From: a virus
IMG/VR virus record: IMGVR_UViG_3300046534_000499
Coordinates: 1 to 21,468 of that record
DNA length: 21,468 nucleotides
Reading direction: 5' to 3' (one strand)
This document shows positions 20,621 to 21,468 of the stretch, piece after piece. The notes beneath the pieces were generated by a model. It was given only the letters and a program-made list of their open reading frames with translations, was not told where the DNA came from and ran no database searches. Position 1 is the stretch's first letter. Every line of letters begins with the position of its first letter. Position numbers and translations under genes: made by a program.

Positions 20621-20785
20621 TTATACGTCCTCAAATCGTTCTATTCTATCTATCACCCATGCAATTTTATTAACCTGCTTTAAAGACTCATCAGCTTTTA
20701 ATCTTGCCACGTTATATTCATTAGTCCAGTGTGCTAGAAGCTTTTTTAATAACCACATTTGCTTTTTTAATAGCCACATTTTCAT
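20621..20785 (-). CDS. 54-residue amphipathic helical protein with an internal duplication
   Basis: The gene is supported by GGGG 7 bases before the ATG at 20785 and tight spacing to its neighbours. The protein begins with a seven-residue tandem repeat (KMWLLKK then QMWLLKK) giving a Trp/Leu/Lys amphipathic helix of membrane-active type, then a helical charged region (LKADESLKQVNKIAWVIDRI). No family is recognised. The repeat comes from a 21-bp duplication at 20740-20781. Confidence 0.68.
   Translation of the reverse strand: MKMWLLKKQMWLLKKLLAHWTNEYNVARLKADESLKQVNKIAWVIDRIERFEDV
20740..20781. repeat. 21-bp tandem duplication
   Basis: Two adjacent 21-base units (20740-20760 and 20761-20781) differ at one position (A versus G). 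The unit length is a multiple of three, so the reading frame is kept and seven residues are duplicated at the N-terminus of the 54-residue gene. Confidence 0.9.
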
Positions 20786-20811
20786 ACTCGGGCCCCTTTA
20801 TTATCCATAAT

Positions 20812-21018
20812 TCACTCCTGATCATTCGCATATTCAATAGCATCTTCAACATCTAAAAACGGCATGGGCTTTTTGCATACAGGGCCCGATGGTGTGCCAG
20901 TTACTATTTGCAGGTACGTCCAGGCTCCAGCTTCATCGATCCAGTACGTTCTATATTTGTGCGTTTCGCTACTAGCCACTAGCTGAAGGCTTAGTTCTTC
21001 TGTTTCAAATTCAAGCAT
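20812..21018 (-). CDS. Hypothetical 68-residue protein
   Basis: A 68-residue acidic protein of unknown family, apparently a small alpha/beta domain: strands around LSLQLVASSE, RTYWIDEA and TYLQIVTG, and a C-terminal helix (FLDVEDAIEYAND). AGGGGA lies 7 bases before the ATG. It has no membrane segment or Cys cluster. It starts 14 bases after the 46-residue Cys gene ends and shares the ssb-led transcript. Confidence 0.72.
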   Translation of the reverse strand: MLEFETEELSLQLVASSETHKYRTYWIDEAGAWTYLQIVTGTPSGPVCKKPMPFLDVEDAIEYANDQE

Positions 21019-21032
21019 GCTTATTCCCCTGG

Positions 21033-21173
21033 TTATCGTTGAGCCACTATAAGCGGCTTCTGGTCAGGCTTTAGCTTGTTATCAAACCTATGTTCTAGGT
21101 TATCGACGCAAAGCTTTAGATCCTGACTGAGAAGGCTTACAAGTGGCGCGTTACATTTTGGGCAAGGTTGCAT
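21033..21173 (-). CDS. 46-residue protein with a half zinc knuckle
   Basis: A tiny gene beginning at a TAATG overlap with the ssb stop, so translation is probably coupled; its own SD is weak. It opens [15 protein letters not shown] (CxxC at residues 4-7) and continues KLCVDNLEHRFDNKLKPDQK with PLIVAQR at the end. From memory, small phage zinc-ribbon proteins have a second CxxC followed by F-x-W-x-LKPGQKPL. Here the second pair reads CVDN, so one Cys appears lost. It may still bind metal with other ligands, or be decaying. Confidence 0.68.
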   Translation of the reverse strand: MQPCPKCNAPLVSLLSQDLKLCVDNLEHRFDNKLKPDQKPLIVAQR

Positions 21174-21468
21174 TAGAAGGGAATATCTTCTCCGTCATTA
21201 AAGTTATCTACATGCTGTTGCTGCCTTGGATTAGGCTGGTTGCTTGTTTGCGGCCTTTGTTGCGGCTGTTGATACGTTGGGTTAGGTTGATTCTGATAGC
21301 CTTGCTGCGGCTGTTGTGCTGCTTGCTGTGGAGAACCTTGCGGCTTGCTGTCTAGCATTTGCATATCGCTTACGTTTATTTCAGTTGTGTACTGATCAGC
21401 TCCGTTTTTATCCTGCCATTTCCGAGTAACCTGTTTACCTGAAACATAAGCCTTAGAGCCTTTCTTTA
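21173..21468 (-). CDS. ssb: Single-stranded DNA-binding protein (C-terminal part)
   Basis: The visible 97 codons are the C-terminal part of an SSB; the N-terminus lies beyond base 21468. The window shows the last OB-fold strands ([20 protein letters not shown], then [14 protein letters not shown]), a Gln/Pro/Asn-rich disordered linker, and the acidic tip ending DGEDIPF. The tip is the docking peptide by which bacterial-type SSB recruits replication and repair proteins. The protein coats single-stranded DNA during phage replication or recombination. It heads the part of the leftward operon seen here and its stop overlaps the next start. Confidence 0.93.
   Translation of the reverse strand, partial: KKGSKAYVSGKQVTRKWQDKNGADQYTTEINVSDMQMLDSKPQGSPQQAAQQPQQGYQNQPNPTYQQPQQRPQTSNQPNPRQQQHVDNFNDGEDIPF

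Noticed and set aside
20787-20813. Eight-codon frame between the 68-residue and 54-residue genes
   Set aside because: Too short to judge; it has no SD of its own and may only reflect the spacer with the GGGG site for the next gene.

Overview
This window is part of the genome (or prophage) of a short-tailed dsDNA bacteriophage (podovirus). Bases 156-17328 form one rightward, tightly packed structural operon in the classic order: small and large terminase, portal, scaffold, coat, cement protein, head-tail adaptor, gp10-like tail hub, fibre and accessory proteins, three ejection proteins, tailspike. The coat and cement proteins are of the type seen in Bordetella phage BPP-1 and BcepC6B/Bcep22-like phages. 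The tail (gp10-like), the DUF2824 protein, the ejection-protein block and the terminal tailspike follow the P22 plan. Gene starts carry strong Shine-Dalgarno sites and many genes are joined by ATGA or TAATG overlaps. The DNA looks A/T-rich by eye. Together with the families seen, this suggests a gammaproteobacterial host, possibly marine, but the sequence does not fix the host.

Region by region. 1-155: structured leader holding an orphan near-perfect SD. 156-2118: terminase. 2115-6938: portal, scaffold, coat, cement and two small genes, closed by a rho-independent terminator at 6945-6974 that probably attenuates the operon before the tail genes. 6986-10762: adaptor, gp10-like hub, three small fibre-like or accessory genes and a GNAT-like protein. 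10764-14839: three DNA-ejection proteins. 14842-17328: beta-helical tailspike. 17291-18443: a switch zone where a rightward M23 peptidase (the probable endolysin) sits between leftward genes. It shares a palindromic SD with its divergent neighbour and overlaps its convergent neighbour. 18624-18824: non-coding, with the 3' end of a tRNA (T arm, acceptor, CCA) next to a large inverted repeat. It is either an attachment site or a tRNA-like RNA. 18825-21468: a leftward operon of tiny genes led by ssb, whose 5' end lies beyond the window. It includes five genes of 46-59 codons and a 14-bp inverted repeat (20020-20066) that looks like an operator.

How it works together: the leftward genes are probably early or accessory functions (SSB plus small host-interaction proteins). 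The rightward genes are the late packaging and virion module, ending in the host-recognition spike and cell-wall hydrolase. No integrase, repressor, holin, spanin, CRISPR array, insertion sequence or reverse transcriptase is visible in the window.
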